Assembly (NCBI GenBank): GCA_947561395.2
Contig: OX387187.1
Coordinates: 6,826,976 to 6,890,975, forward strand
Origin: Buxus sempervirens
Taxonomy: Eukaryota > Streptophyta > Magnoliopsida > Buxales > Buxaceae
DNA length: 64,000 nt
Reading direction: 5' to 3'
A model generated the notes under the pieces. It saw nothing but the letters and a program-made list of their open reading frames with translations. It did no database searches and was not told the origin of the DNA. Made by a program: the position numbers and the translations under genes. This document shows positions 43,042 to 57,000 of this stretch, one piece after another. Numbering within the stretch: the first letter of the stretch is position 1; the number at the start of each line of letters is the position of its first letter.

Positions 43042-44639
43042 AATAGCGATCAAAATTATTAAAGAAGAACAAATAAAAAAATATTTCGCGAAAAAAGAAG
43101 AAGTTAGTGGTGACATATTTTCATTGTTGAATAGCTTGATAACTATATCTCAATTAGGTTTCATATTGTCTATTTGGTAGCTATTATCTTATTGGAATGT
43201 AAAGAAAACCTCATTGGTGGCTCTGATTTATTTCAATTAGCTAAAACTAATAAGAAGGTCCCATCAAGGTAATATATCCTATTGACAATAAAAAAAAAAG
43301 CCTCATCAAATAGTTTATCTCTTTATCCAAACGCAGCCTAAGGAATTTTTTTTGTTTTTTTTTCTATTGGGTTAGATCTCACGCCCCCTGGTGTTTAAAA
43401 CTGGTTGTTAAGTAGCCTGACAAATCTATCTATTTATTTTAAGAAAGGTATTGCCAAATCAGATTTCTTGGTATCACGGGCAGTTTTTTCCTTCTTTTTT
43501 CCCTTTGATTTTTCTTCTTCTTTAGTCATTTATTTTTTGTTTGCTTCAGTGCAATATCTTCATATTCTTTTCTTCCCTATTCTTTATGAGAGTGGCTGGA
43601 TTGCTTGATTTGAAAATCTTTTCAATCGAGTGATTCATAAAATGATCTAAACTCAACCAAGTTGTGGGGTTTGTAATGCATGCTGATTCTTTGATGATAA
43701 CCATGTACTTTTATTACACCTCATCCTTGGGCTTAAAGAAGAGTTGTAATAAAACAAAGGAGAGGACCAAATTAAGGAATATCAAATGATATGCTCCCGA
43801 GGATGTTGCCAGTTATTTTAATATCCACAATTTCAGATCATTATTCCCATATTTTCAAATGAAGTTGCATTCATGCCTCCTCTTCACACTTTTCCAATGT
43901 CTCACTGATTGTAGATACTTGGAGTGAGAGCTAAAAAACAGGGATTTAAGGAGTATTTTGAATTCAGCTATGCTGAAAAATTTCATTTCCTTAAGAGTAC
44001 TTAGGATGGAAATCTTTGCTCATACCTTCCTGTTGTGTTGAAAGCTCCTACACAAAAGCAGCAACCAAACAGGATCCCAGTTCAAACCCCACAAACTAAA
44101 CTAAATTTCCACCACCTTGAATTGAAAATACAGGCTAGACTAATGTCATGAACCTTGGCTCTGCACTTACATGAGAAAATATAGCATGCCCTATGCTTTT
44201 CACCAGAAAAGCAAAATTGTGAATATCTAATATCATCAATAAACAAAATGTGAAAGGGAATGCCAATGGGAGAGGGATAAAGAAATCTCCAAAAGAGACT
44301 TTATTTACTGATTTATGTAAAGACAAAGATGGTAGAACACATGCTTCTATTCACAGACCTTAGTTGTAACTAATCCATCTAGGAATCGAAACATTAACGC
44401 CCTCATCGACTCAAACTAACCCAAGCTTAATAACAACTGAGGACAAACATAAGCCAACTCAAAACAATAACCTACTAGAAATCTTGCTTTAAAAAAGGTC
44501 AAATATGCTATAAACTTTTACAATCTGAAAATCCTATCCTAGCTAGATTAGGCTTCTAGAGGTACTCTAGAAACTCAATTTATTGTCTGAGAGCAAATAC
44601 AATAGGCACTTCCTAAGTCCTGTTAAGAGTCCATGCTGA

Positions 44640-44905
44640 CTCCAATGCTTTGCCTCCAATTTGAATCTGTTCATCACTATGAGTTGCTATCTAAACTCAG
44701 AGAGCTTTGGAAAAGGCGAATACCTTGTAAATATGCTTACCATAAGATTCTCTGCATCTACTATGAGATGGCCTATATAGCTTGATGACATCTCTCGAAT
44801 GAAATAATGATGCACTTCCATACGGTTCATACAAGGGCAAAACCCAGATTCTCTCCATTTGTAGTTCTGTACCATGGTTTCATTGTCACAGTATAGCTCC
44901 ATAGA
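44640..44905 (-). pseudogene. Copia RNase H end, degenerate
   Basis: The translation begins MELYCDNETMVQ and continues with MEVHHYFIREM, then IFTR. This is the pattern of the C-terminal RNase H part of Ty1/copia polyproteins (LYCDN, then KHIEVDxHFIRE, then DIFTK). It is short and mutated, with nothing recognisable upstream or downstream, so it is a relic. Confidence 0.55.
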
Positions 44906-45330
44906 ATCTCACCCCACAACAAAATCCGATAACAAGATAGAGTTATCAAGGTTTCCAACTCCTCTACCCTTTAGTTCATCAGTGATAGTAAAACCTATTA
45001 TTTAAAAAAGCATAGGTACTCTTCAAAACCATCTCATTACATTTCAAGCCTATAGCCATTCTCTTCTAATCCTTGGCATGCCAATATACTACAATCTTCC
45101 TAAGAATGACATTACTTGCCTACTAGTAATCCAAACTTGGGACTTCTAACTCATTTAAAATGTTAATAACCAGTCAATAATATACAACTTAAGAAGATAC
45201 TACATTAATAACCAGTCAATAACACTTGGCACTCAATGAAGATTGAGTACCCTTAAAGAAGATATGAAATTATAAAGACAAGCGTGCGGGCTGCGTGGTA
45301 CAAAAATATGCATATAGTGACTGCATTGCA

Positions 45331-45354
45331 CACACACACACACACACACACACA
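45331..45354. repeat. (CA)n microsatellite
   Basis: About 12 CA units. The Cys-Val repeat in the opposite open frame is its by-product. Confidence 0.9.
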
Positions 45355-45822
45355 AAACACACTGATATGGACAAAATTTTAGGGAATGTATGACAATTGA
45401 ATATAAACTACTTATCAATATTACTGAGAGATGAACTAATTCAAATGCATACAAAAATCAACCAATTACACAGGAAACAACATTAAGTATTTTTGGCTTG
45501 TAGAAGTACCCATCATAACTTTAGTTCTTTCCTTTATATATTCTTCATTTATAAATCTATTCAGTTTTCTTCCAATAACTTAAACGAGGCAAAAAGTGGA
45601 ACCAAACCATCTCTGGGAATGAATTAAGCATACTAAATAAGCTACAAATCTAGAATCAAGCATAATAAAGTTCTCAATTTGAAATTTGCAGCGTCGAGGA
45701 TCACTACTCGTACATGAGGTACCAATTCATTAGATACAAAAAAGCAACACCAGTACAGCAAGCCACTGTACATTTCATCAAACATCTAGTTTCCACTCCC
45801 TAACAATATCATCAAAATGGTC

Positions 45823-46593
45823 CTAAACACGGCCATCCCACAGGCATTCCTGTCCAACCTTGCCTCCTCTGAGAAGAATCTCCACGTTTCTTGGCGGATT
45901 CAAACCAAGACTCTTAGCACGCTCCCATCGCTCCAATCTAGTCATCCCAAGGCACGGGCCATACACCATGTTCACGTCAAACTGCCTCAAAACCTCTTCT
46001 TTTTCATCATAGTCATCTGCCATCATGGCGAAACAAAGCAAAACACATCAAATACAATATCTTTAGCTATATATCAACACACACAATCCAATCAACAAAC
46101 CCCACAATCCATTCAAGAAACCCCATCTGCAGAAAAGAACAATCTCTGAACCAATATCCATCAAACGGTCTAGTCATCGAGTCCAAATCATCTTCCTGAA
46201 CCCTAGTCAACTTTTATACTTCAGATTGATGTAACCATGACAACAATCTACAGAAATAACCATGATTAATATGATAACCTGTACAACTGAATCATCGGAT
46301 TGGCTATCAAATCAAACCCTAAAAAAAGTCACTATCTAAAAAGGATAAAAGAGCAGATAAGCAATTTCGGTTCCTGACATATAAGAGAGAAACAAACAGG
46401 AGATACCTTGAATGTCGAGGGAACCATGAGAGATCAAAGCGGTTGGTTGTGAATGATCAGAGCCGAAGGTCGCAGAAGGCTTGGGAGTTCTCTTTGAAGA
46501 GGCTTTTGATTTGGGGTTTGAAGGAGATTTGGCGATTCCAGTGCCCTTCTTCTTCTGTCTGTAGAAACCCTTCATGCTTCCTGATGTGGCCAT
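45823..46593 (-). CDS. POLD4: DNA polymerase delta subunit 4 (p12 homologue), 2 exons
   Basis: The small accessory subunit of the replicative polymerase delta in the nucleus, which stabilises the complex. Exon 1 is 46593-46407 and exon 2 is 46016-45823. The 390-bp intron has GT/AG ends and the phases fit, giving 126 residues and an intact frame. The N-terminus (MKGFYRQKKK) is short, basic and PIP-box-like, as in other members of the family. A Ser/Lys/Pro-rich linker follows. The C-terminal half carries the family signature: EEVLRQFDVNMVYGPCLGMT, RLERWERAKSLGLNPP and LLRGGKVGQECLWDGRV at the very end. No TATA box is evident upstream, as is common for housekeeping genes. The recognition is by motif memory and is strong. 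Confidence 0.9.
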
Positions 46594-46985
46594 CTCTTTT
46601 TCCCCTCCCTTCCCCTGTTTTCAAAATTTGAATTTGTCACCGTGAATGCGTTGTTGCGCATTCTATGATTAATGATTCAACACTTATCATTACCAAAAAA
46701 AAACAAAAGATTCAACACTTATTATTTTAATATAAAAAGCAACGGAAGCCTCACCATAGGTGGTAGAGCTGTAAATCAAATCCGGACTACCCAAAGCCCG
46801 CCCAACCCAACCTGAGTAAGAGCCCGAAGTGAGCATTGAGTTTGGGTTTGGGTTAGATTTCATTTCTTGTTCGAAGTTGACTTTGGGTTGGGCTTGGGTT
46901 CAAGCTATACAACCCGAAAAGCCCAAAGTTAATGTTGACTTTATATGCACGATCTCATACAGATATATGTATAAAACTCTACCAA

Positions 46986-47038
<53 letters not shown>

Positions 47039-47821
47039 TTAATATTTATTTGTATATATATGTATCATTGTTTTCTTTTCCTTTTATATTGTCATTGTAT
47101 TTATGCAATCAACTATTAAACATAAATTATTAACATGTGATAGTAAGTTTATGAATTTTTGTCAAATAAATAATTTTATACTCACATACATATACATATA
47201 TGTTACAATGAATGTGATATTTGGGAGCACATACTCTACAAGAAAGATTGTGCAAAACCACAAATATAGTGAGCTAGTATTATATTTTAAAATTTTTAAA
47301 GAAATAAATTAATTAAGTGTGTTTTTCCCAAATTCAAGGGACAAATCAAGAGGAATTTGTAATATTTGCATTTATAACAAACAAACATAAAAAGCATGTT
47401 GATAGACAAATTAATGAATGATATTCCAACATTTTGTAATTATAACAAAAACTGTAAAAAAATTCAAAATCTTATATTTTATTTGGGCCAACTCAAACTC
47501 AAACACAAACAATAATGTTTGGGTTGGGTTTATGTTTAGTGAGTTTGGATTAGGGCTGGTCAACGACGAGTTTGGACTAGTAAATTCTAGATTGGGTTGA
47601 GCCCGAACTCTCATAACCCGACCCAAACCACCCTACTTATACCTCTAATGGATGGGCTGACATGGCGAATTTTCAGATTTAAATTGGCTTCAAAGTTAAC
47701 AACATGGACATGTAGAAATGTAAATATGGTGAGTGCATTAGACCCAACCTAAATCAGAGCCCGAACCGAGAATCTAGAGTTTTGGAAAAATTAAGGCCCA
47801 TCACGTTAATGAGCCTAGTTT
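46594..47821. other. Upstream region of POLD4 and intergenic sequence
   Basis: It holds an (AT)n microsatellite at about 46997-47034 and two opposing stretches rich in GGGTTGGG and CCCAACCC words (46790-46925 and 47480-47640), which may mark an old inverted-repeat element. No gene is supportable. Confidence 0.5.
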
Positions 47822-48147
47822 AAGGATTAGTGTGCCAACTTTTGCAATGTCACACTAGGCAAAATAACTTTTCAAAATTAAGCTAAAAGGATGAAAGTTG
47901 TAAGAAGACCCAAATACCATCCATAGCCTTCCAAGAAAACCCTTCTCTTGTTTCTAAACTTTGCAAAAATTGCAAGGAAGCCCCAAAGCTTTTAAAATAT
48001 CATTAATGTCACATAAGTCTTTCAAATTTACAAAAATCCACCCCTCTATCTCATGAACAGACCAAACCCCCCCCCCTCTCTCTCTCTTTATGTCGTTGGT
48101 TTCTCTCTTCCCCCTTTCTTTCCTTCTCTTCTTCTTCTTCTTCTTCT

Positions 48148-48195
<48 letters not shown>

Positions 48196-48744
48196 GATGG
48201 TTGAGCTTGTAACATGTCAATCCTTAAGCTGGTAAACTTCAATAATAAATTTGTAAACATCGATGATAATCTTATAACACCATTAAAATTGTCTTTTCTA
48301 CCTTGGCTTGCAATAATTGGTGTATGTACAACCTTTAGATTCATTTGATGCAGCTTGTAAATCAATGATTTGTTAAAAAATTTGATAGTTTAACATCAAT
48401 TAACAAATGGCACAGTTGATGGTATAGCTTGTAACATGTTGATGCTTGAGTTTGTAAATTTCAATAATAAACTTGTAAACATTAATGATAATCTTGTAAC
48501 ACCATCAAAATTGCGCCTTTTCCAATTTGGCTCACAAAAATTGGTGTATATACAACCTGTAAATTCATTTTGATATAGCTTGTATTAAAAAATTTGATGG
48601 TTTAACATCAATTAACAAATGATACAGTGATGGTATAACTTGTAAAATGTTGATGCTTCAACTTGTAGAATTAGATGGTATAGCTTATAACATGTCGTTT
48701 TCCAATTTGGCTCACAACTTCATGATTAATCTTGAATTACTGGA

Positions 48745-48811
<67 letters not shown>

Positions 48812-48976
48812 TTGGGATTAGGGCTTCTTTGCAATTTTTGTAAAGTTCAAAAATAAGGGAATGGTTTTGTTGGAAGGGTATGGAGGGTATTTGGGTCTGA
48901 TTACAACTTTCATAAGCTTAATTTTGAAAAATTACTTTGCCGTGGCGTGAAATTGCAAAAGTTGACACTAATCCTT
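47822..48976. mobile_element. DNA element with about 170-bp terminal inverted repeats
   Basis: The left arm starts AAGGATTAGTGTGCCAACTT. The right arm, reverse-complemented, starts AAGGATTAGTGTCAACTTTT. Similarity continues over about 170 bp through GACCCAAATACC and AAAAATTGCAA blocks. Inside the arms lie a (CT)n tract (about 48078-48192) on the left and a (GA)n tract (48751-48808) on the right, themselves inverted. The centre is a tandem array of about 2.5 units of roughly 215 bp (from about 48195, 48418 and 48627; key words GCTTGTAACATGT and ATGATAATCTTGTAACACC). The long arms suggest a MULE or foldback element. The target duplication is unclear. Confidence 0.75.
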
Positions 48977-50875
48977 AAAAGTTTACATCAGTATAACATC
49001 TCATAAAGATTACACGGTACCCTCCATGGACACCATTCAGTCTCCAGCTTTGTTTCTTGCAGAGATGACAACTTTAAGAGCAATTACTTCAAAAAAGAAT
49101 CGTCGGCAATGCAGTTGGGACTCATAAAGCTCAAAAGAATGGTGACTAGAGATGTCATGACAACAACAATCTAGTATATGGTTATAAATACAATCAAAGG
49201 AATTCTGCTCCTTGCAGCACAACTCTCTGATCCTCTTTTTCTACTTTCTATCCTTTGCTTCTGTGCTTAGCTTCTCTATCCTTAGATTTCTCTTCTCCTA
49301 CAACTTTCTTCTTCTCTGGGTCTCATATCATCATCAAAGTGCTAGAGATGCTGAATTCAAGAATCACCATGTTCATCACAGAGGTTGATCCTTCCCAATT
49401 TTGTTTCTGTAGTGAGGCACTGAGTGTCTAAAATGTTGGAGACCATCGTCAAAGAAGAAAGAGATCATTGTGCCACTGGGAGTCTCTCAGCTAAAAGCTC
49501 ATCTTCATCATCGTCTTCTTCTTCTTCCTAATCTTCGTACATTTGACAAGATGAATCAGCATAATACTTCATAAAAACATCAACCACATACAGTCAACAC
49601 AAGTAAAACTCTGATCTTCTGCCCTGCCAAAGCTACGTATATTGCATTTGCAATATTTGTGAAAGGTTTTCTGCATGAGGCAATATCATGGAAACAGAAA
49701 AATTTTAAGAAGCAAATAGTAACAGAAATATAGAAATGAATCAGCATCGTATCATAACGTGTACAGGTAAGAAATCAATATCAAAGAAAGAACTACGAGA
49801 AATTCAAGTAGCTGGTACAGTTACAAATTAACCACAAAACCATAGCAGCACACTTGCGAATGGTTCATGTTTAGTGATTCCTCAGAATTTTTGTGGTAAT
49901 CTTGATAAACCCCTATGAAATTTTTTTGACCATTTAAATTTATTATGGAACTTATGCATTGATTCATAGAATTTTAATACTAAAATTATACTGGAATGAT
50001 GAAATAAGCATAAACCAGTTTACACAAATACTAAACATAAAGAAGAAGGAATCTGTCACATCGAGGGCTTAATAAAGTGGCTAAATTGAGATCATTGGAC
50101 CCCGCAGTTTCATGCTTGTAAACAAAACACAAAATTTTAGCAACCTTTCAGGAAATGATAACAAAACACTCGCTTCAGCAGATTAGCAATTTGGTTGTTG
50201 CTATTAAAAAATAAGTTGAAAAAAAGACTAATAGAACTTAAAGAGTTACCTTTTCACTTAAACCATCATGTTCCAAGTCTCTGTAAAATGTTTTAATCAA
50301 TATTCTCCTCTTTATAAGCAATTGATTGCTTTTAAGAATCTCTTGGTTTTCAAGTTCTACTATTTATTGACCTTGACTGTCAAATGTGCTGAAGCTACAT
50401 TCCATAAAGCTCTACGTAGCAGAAATATATTTGTAGTATTGATTATGATAAAGAGATAGTAAGATCTTATAAATTTTTCTACTGCCAACTTCAAACTTCT
50501 TGATTATAAAGTAGACTTGTGATTGAAGAATATTTCTTGGATGAATTCCCAATTCTTTGTCTAATTTTTAGTGGGAAAAGAAATGAAGTTCTTGGAACTT
50601 CTAGAATTCTCTTTCATTTTTTATGTTGGGTTCTTTTCAGATGGAAAAGTGGTTCTCTCTTCCAAGAACATCCTATTTATCATGATTGTAGTAACAAGAT
50701 TAACAATCATGTTCGCATAGATGTTAGCAATCTAATATCAAAACATGTATCTTCTGGGATTTTGCTCCGAGAGCAAGATAACGTTTTAACAACTATCCCA
50801 AAAGTCTTAAACTGGACTCACGCAAAATAGCATCTAAGCCATAAAAATAATCACAAATACCCTAGTCCACAACAC

Positions 50876-50914
<39 letters not shown>

Positions 50915-51041
50915 TATCAGAACGGAAGTGATCATTTTAATAGCAATCATTATAAGTCGAAAACAGTCAAACTTACAATTTACATGCTGCAGATAGAAAA
51001 AATCTGATTTGAATGAAAAGCCACCAGCTTGAACCACACAG
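48977..51041. other. Downstream region of the helicase gene
   Basis: No supportable gene. The 103-codon plus-strand frame at 50519-50830 has no motif I know. The pyrimidine-rich stretch at 49205-49320 resembles an LTR leader but could not be bounded. A (CA)n microsatellite lies at 50880-50909. Confidence 0.45.
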
Positions 51042-54000
51042 CTATTTCTTTGAGTTGTTCTCTCCTTTTGCCGTGATTGAGGATTTCAAGTTGGTTTTTC
51101 GTCGCCTCAATGATTCTGATTTCACAGTTTCTTTCAGTTTCTCTAATGCTGGGAAAAATTGACAAAAGGAAGCTAGTGTTGGTTCAGTCTAATATTTTTA
51201 AACTAGAGAACAAGATACTAATTCCATCATTCAGAAAAGCTGGGACAAAATGCATCATTCAACAGATCACACCTATTTGATTATGATATCCTAGTCAACA
51301 AATCAGATCAAGGGAATGACTCACTTTTCTTACTCTTTCTTCTGTAAGTTAGGTGGAAGTTATGCATATGTACTTAGACATGCACAAATTCACAAACGCA
51401 CGCACGCATGTACATGCACAAATACAGGTAGAGACACACACCACCACATATGTGTATGTGTGTGCGTATCTGATCTTCAGGGATATTTATCCAAACTATT
51501 ATCCACACGGCCATACCCAATCTCCATATGTAGACAACTTACTAAGGTTGAAATATATAGAGAATGGTTGATCATTTGATCCCCAATGGATGTGGAACTA
51601 CATTTATTGGGAATCAAACAATCCCTCAATCAATATTCTATTATTTCCAGACAGCCCCATATCTTTTTTGAAATGTCCGACAGATCTAGTATTAAACCAT
51701 CCAATTCAACCTTTAAGCATTATATTTTACAAGTAAAATCAAATTTGGATTTTGAGAAATTGAATTCAAAAATAGGCATTAAATATCCGATCAAATCTCA
51801 GTTGAATACAGATATCCATTAAAAAGATTCAGCTCAAAGTAGATCTATCAGATCTGAAGCATATTTGACACATTCACCGCCCTACTTGGTAATCTGAAGG
51901 GAATAAAAATATGGAAAATTGGTTTTTAGTGATACTTTTTCAAAATAATTCAGATTTAGTCGGCTAATTCTTGAAAATTGGGAATTAGTGGTACTTTTTT
52001 CAAATAATTAGGATTCAACGTCATTTTACTATTCATGAAAAATTTCTTCCAAAATACCCTCAAAAAGACTTGCAAACCTCACTTGTACCTAAATGATTGA
52101 AAAGGTTTTCAAAGTCTTTTGAGGGCATTGTTGGAAGAAAGTCTCTATGAACAGTAAAATGACACTGAATCCCAATTATTTGAAAAAAGTATCACTAATT
52201 CTCAATTTTCAAGAATTGGTCGATTGAATCTGAATTATTTTGAAAAAGTATCACTAAAAACCAATTACCCTATAAAAATATACATATCTGAACTGTCAAA
52301 TAATTAGGATTAACCACTACAATTACCCTTTTACAAGAAAATCGACTACATTTGGCCTATTTCGATTGTGGCTTATGTCACTTGTTGATGTTTAGCCACC
52401 AAACAGGTACATTTTCTTAATACAAAATTAAAAATAAAAATCAGTAAATTACCAGAAGAGTAAAGATGGCGAAATGATTCAATTGATTCAGAAGGTATCA
52501 AATGTATAGGGCAAGATTTATTGCCAGCCTTCTGAAATAGCTTCTTGAAGCGCTTGACCTGAAAAATTGCAACACGAAAGACTATACAAACTGAGCTGAG
52601 TGATAAGAAATATAAAAATTTGCATTCAAATATCGGAAAGAAAAATCTCATTTCTCCTTAAATACTGAATGTTTTATGAAATTATTAGTAAAAAATTATT
52701 AGTAATTTTTCTTTAGGATGAGTAGTAATAATAATAATAATAATTATTATTATTATTATTAATTATTAATAAAAATTATTAATAATTTTTCTTTAGGATG
52801 AGTAGTAATAAAAATTATTAATAATTATTAGTAATACAAATCCCTAAAACAGACTCATAAAAAATTATTAGTGATAATAATAATAATAATAATTTTTCTT
52901 TAGGATGAGTAGAACCAAACTACAAATTTTTTTAATGAACCAAACTACAAATTGAAAACCCCTTTTTATTTGTATGAAAATAATATTGACTTAAAAGTTT
53001 TTTATTTTTTATTTTAGTTTAGGCTATGATTTTACAACCATGTCAAGGTAGAAACTTGAAAATTGGCATTGAACTATAATATGAAACAATTAATAAAAAT
53101 ATTAAAAGACCATGTCCTAAATAAATTACCAAAATAAAAATAACTAAAATGAATAACAAAATTTAACGCTTAGAAAAACAAATAACGATAATATATAAAC
53201 TAATAACCAAATAAGGTTGGCAATGTTTGGCAATTTACACACAGGGAGCAAAATAGAGCGTGGACGCTTAGTTCTTACATGTGATTGCGCAGTAGAACAG
53301 GTTGGCAACGTTTGGCAATGTATACCCCAAGGATGAACGTTTGGCAAGAGACTTGACCAAAAGAATGAATGAGCTGCTCCTTGAGCAAGTGTGTTTGTCT
53401 TGCAAGTTGACTCAACTTGATCAAGTGACAGCTATTATCACCAAATCATGACACCTCCTAGGATGCTAATTTATTGCGAAAAGGGCCGAATATTCATGAT
53501 CTCCCCCTTCTCGAAGAGGTTGGTCATTAGGTGTGAGGGAGGAGGATAAGAAGGTAACAACATGAGGGGTTTTGCTTTTTTGAAAGAAGGATTGAGTATA
53601 ACAATAATAGAAATAAGGGAGAGCTCCTACTTTCTCTTAAGGGAGAGGTTGGGAGGGTGAAAGTAGTAAAAAGAGAAATCAAGAATCGTGGGATAGTGGG
53701 GTTGAGATGGGCATGAGAAAAATAAAGAGAGATGAAGTTCATGTAGGTGGTGTGAAGAAAAGCAGAAATACAAAGCCAAAGAGAGATTATCACACATATC
53801 AGAGGTGGTTTGGTGGATATAAACCAAAATAAATAAATAAGACAATGATTCATGGACGGGACTGCTCCAAGATGTGAAGGTGATCAGACGGGTTGTGCGG
53901 GAATAACAAAGAGACTGAGGGATGTTAGTGAGAAGACCCAAGTACGTAGCAGGAGAGGGCGGGAGAATGCACTCTGTAATGGTATCCCCTTTTTTCCTAC

Positions 54001-57000
54001 CCAAATCCTTCTTCTTCTTCCATTTCTCATGCATATTCCCCTACAGTTGCAAGTCTCTTCCAAGAAGCCCCAAGTCGGGTCTCTTGCTCTTTCTTTTCTA
54101 TCTCCCGTCTCAGGATTCCCTCTTTCAATCTCTTTCTTTTGGTCAACCTTTAGAGGAATGTGCTTCTCTCCTGATGATAAGAGCAACCCAATCTCCTTTG
54201 TTTTACCAAGTCAAATTGAATTCATCTCATTTTTATCAAAACTTTTCTCATCTACAAACCTCTTTGTTTTGTTTCTGCTGTTTATCAAAAAAGAGTATTT
54301 TATCTCACCAAACCATAGTTCAAAAGATAAAACACTTATTTTTTCAAAGGAAGAATTAAAATGGTTTGTGCCAAGTTCCCCAACCATCACAATACATGTG
54401 CCATAATAAAATGATTGTACATGCTAATTCAGTTCTCCACGAATTCAAAAGTAACCCCATGGTTAAGGAAATTCTAAATTTTCTAAATTTATATAATATT
54501 AAAAATTGATAATAAATTTGAAACAAATTTGGTAAAATTATTAATTTATTGGATGAAATAGTCATTTTTTATTTAGCTCCTTTTCTTGTACTTTTGGCGC
54601 AGGGATTATAGAAGAGATTGCACAAGTGTAGGCAACCGAGAAATGTAAACACAAAAACAAGGAGAACCACAGAAGTGATTGCATGAACAAGTTTATTCTA
54701 ATAGATTTGAAGAATCCAAATAAGAACAGCAGGAAAAATCCAGTTCTTATCAAGGAACCATAATCAAATTTTCTAGTGCCAAAACTGATCCTTGACAGTA
54801 CTCATTTTAGATGTCCAGATCATGATATTTCTTGAATCAAAATAAAGATTTTAAGAGAAGATCAAACTCGGACACACTGCCAAGTGTAGGTTGGAGACTC
54901 ACAAAATTGTTGGTGATTGTGCTTCACCACTGCTCAGAAACAGAGTTGTCTCACATGTACAAAAGACCCAAAAACCTAGTTCCTTATTAATGTTGAAAGA
55001 AATTAAGCACCATTATATAGCCCAATAGCCATGTTCTTGATGCAAACTATGTGGCTAACTAACGAACTAATAACGACATAGGGCCCATCAAGCTTGATTA
55101 TTTAATGATTCAAATGTCATATGGATTTCCTGTGGTTCAACAGATAATGTGGCCTGATGGGCAACATGTTGCTTCCTCCCATTTGCAGTGGGTTTTGTGG
55201 GACATCTAGAACAAGCCTAAATCTGTGAATATCTGGGCTAGGCAAATTGATCCATTCTACTTTAAATATTCTCCAGTATAAACAACCTGAATTGCAGACC
55301 AGAGCTCCCAAAGAGCCCCAATAATTTTTTATCAAGCATAAAATTCTATTTGGAATCATTCAAATCATTCCATTGAATGGCTTCACACCTACAAGGTCCC
55401 AGATAGGCCCAAACAGAAGATGTGCCGCATCCAGTAACCATAATAATAAATTCCTTATACCAACTAGCTGGATTGACAACAAAGATCCTGTACCACTGGC
55501 CCAATTAGTGAAAACCCAAATATGGCCCATGTGTGCCAAAATGCAGCTCCCAAGCTGTGTTTATAGTAAACAAGTGTAAGATAAAAGATAAAAATCAAGG
55601 TTGTTACTTGATTGAAAAGTTAGTTTGTATTCTGAATGGAGAAATTCTAAGAACATCTTGCCCTATTGACATAGAATATAAATTATAAAACAGATAAAAT
55701 TATAAAGCTTCCATACCTCGCCTCCGTGCAATAACGTGAAGCAACACCCTGTCTGACCTGCCCTAGCAGTCCGACCAGCTCTGTGAATGTATGTCTTAAT
55801 ATATGCAGGCATATCATAATTAATAACATTCTTGACCCCTTCAACGTCCATCCCACGTGTCATTGCATCTGAAGAAATAAGCACCTGAATTTCTCCTTCC
55901 CGAAATGCCTTCAGAGTCTTACTGCAGAAAAAATTTAGTTTTCACAGAAATATATTTTTTTATTTTTGAAAGATAATGAAGGTATATATTAAATCAAGTG
56001 AGGAAAACAAGGATACATGGTGGCATTCTCCCCCAAAGAGAGGAGTGCACCTGGAGAGTCATACAAGATAATCAGATTCCCTAGTCTGCCTAAGAAAGGA
56101 AGCTACATCTAACCCTTCCATAATGACATATTGCCAGCTCTCGCCTTAGCTAAGCTATCTGCAAGTGAATTGACCGATCTAGGTATATGGCTGAATGAGA
56201 CGTTCAACACATATATCAATAAACAAGCCAATCCCACAACAATCTATTATTGTTGAAGTTTTATTAAGGCTTGATGAGTAATCTTTTGCAACTTTTTATC
56301 ATAGTAAAAACTTATTCCAGCATCTACTATCATCCTGTATGAGTTGAGCATCCAAAAGCTGAAACCCGTTTCTATTATGAGGAGGACAACCTTAGAAAGA
56401 AAAAAAAAGAGAAAAAAAGAAATCAGCAACAAAGATAGGGGACCAAATGATAGTTTCTATGACATCCTCTGCAACAGTAAACCGTATTCCAATGTGAATG
56501 ATCCAAAATTTTTCTGCGGTTAATCGTGCCTTTTTCCGAATTAGTTTAATTAATTATAAAGAATTAGGCTTATTGTGCTTAAGGACCTAACTAGAACTAA
56601 GTTAGTGAGCTTAAGTTGTGACCCAAAACCAAATTTGCACGGTGTGCAGCCCATTAGAGAGTTTTAAGAGTATTTTGGTAAAAACGCTTAATTATGGAAA
56701 CCCATATTCAAATCCAACTAGAAGTCTAGTTAGCACTGGTGTTATTATAATTATTTGACTAACAATAAAGAGAAGTGCACATTTGAAAGTGTAGAGGGTA
56801 ATTTAGTAAAAGCAATTAGTGAAGAAACCCTAATCCTAATTGAACAATAAGTCTTTTATTATTATTGTTATTATTATGAGAAGCATTGGATGTCGCAACT
56901 TTTAAAGACCGAGTCGGCGTTTGGAGGATTTGAAGTAGGAGTGTTTTAGTAAACCTAGTCAAATTAGGAAACCCTAAACCCAATAACATATAAAGGCTTA

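Larger units (their letters stand above)
43042..45822. other. Intergenic region with a copia remnant
   Basis: AT-rich and without an intact gene. It holds the copia fragment at 44640-44905 and a (CA)n microsatellite at about 45331-45354. Confidence 0.5.

Noticed and set aside
47954-48365. Arg/Glu-repeat frames on the minus strand and their plus-strand mirror
   Set aside because: By-products of the CT/GA tract of the long-TIR element.
50519-50830. 103-codon plus-strand frame downstream of the helicase gene
   Set aside because: No motif, no supportable promoter or splice context, and ordinary AT-rich composition.
53852-54406. 184-codon plus-strand frame in the large helicase intron
   Set aside because: Opposed by equally long minus-strand frames, pyrimidine-rich, with no domain. 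It may be part of an unbounded old transposon.
55117-55579. Short opposing frames in the helicase intron
   Set aside because: No motif and no conserved splice signals. Left as intron sequence.
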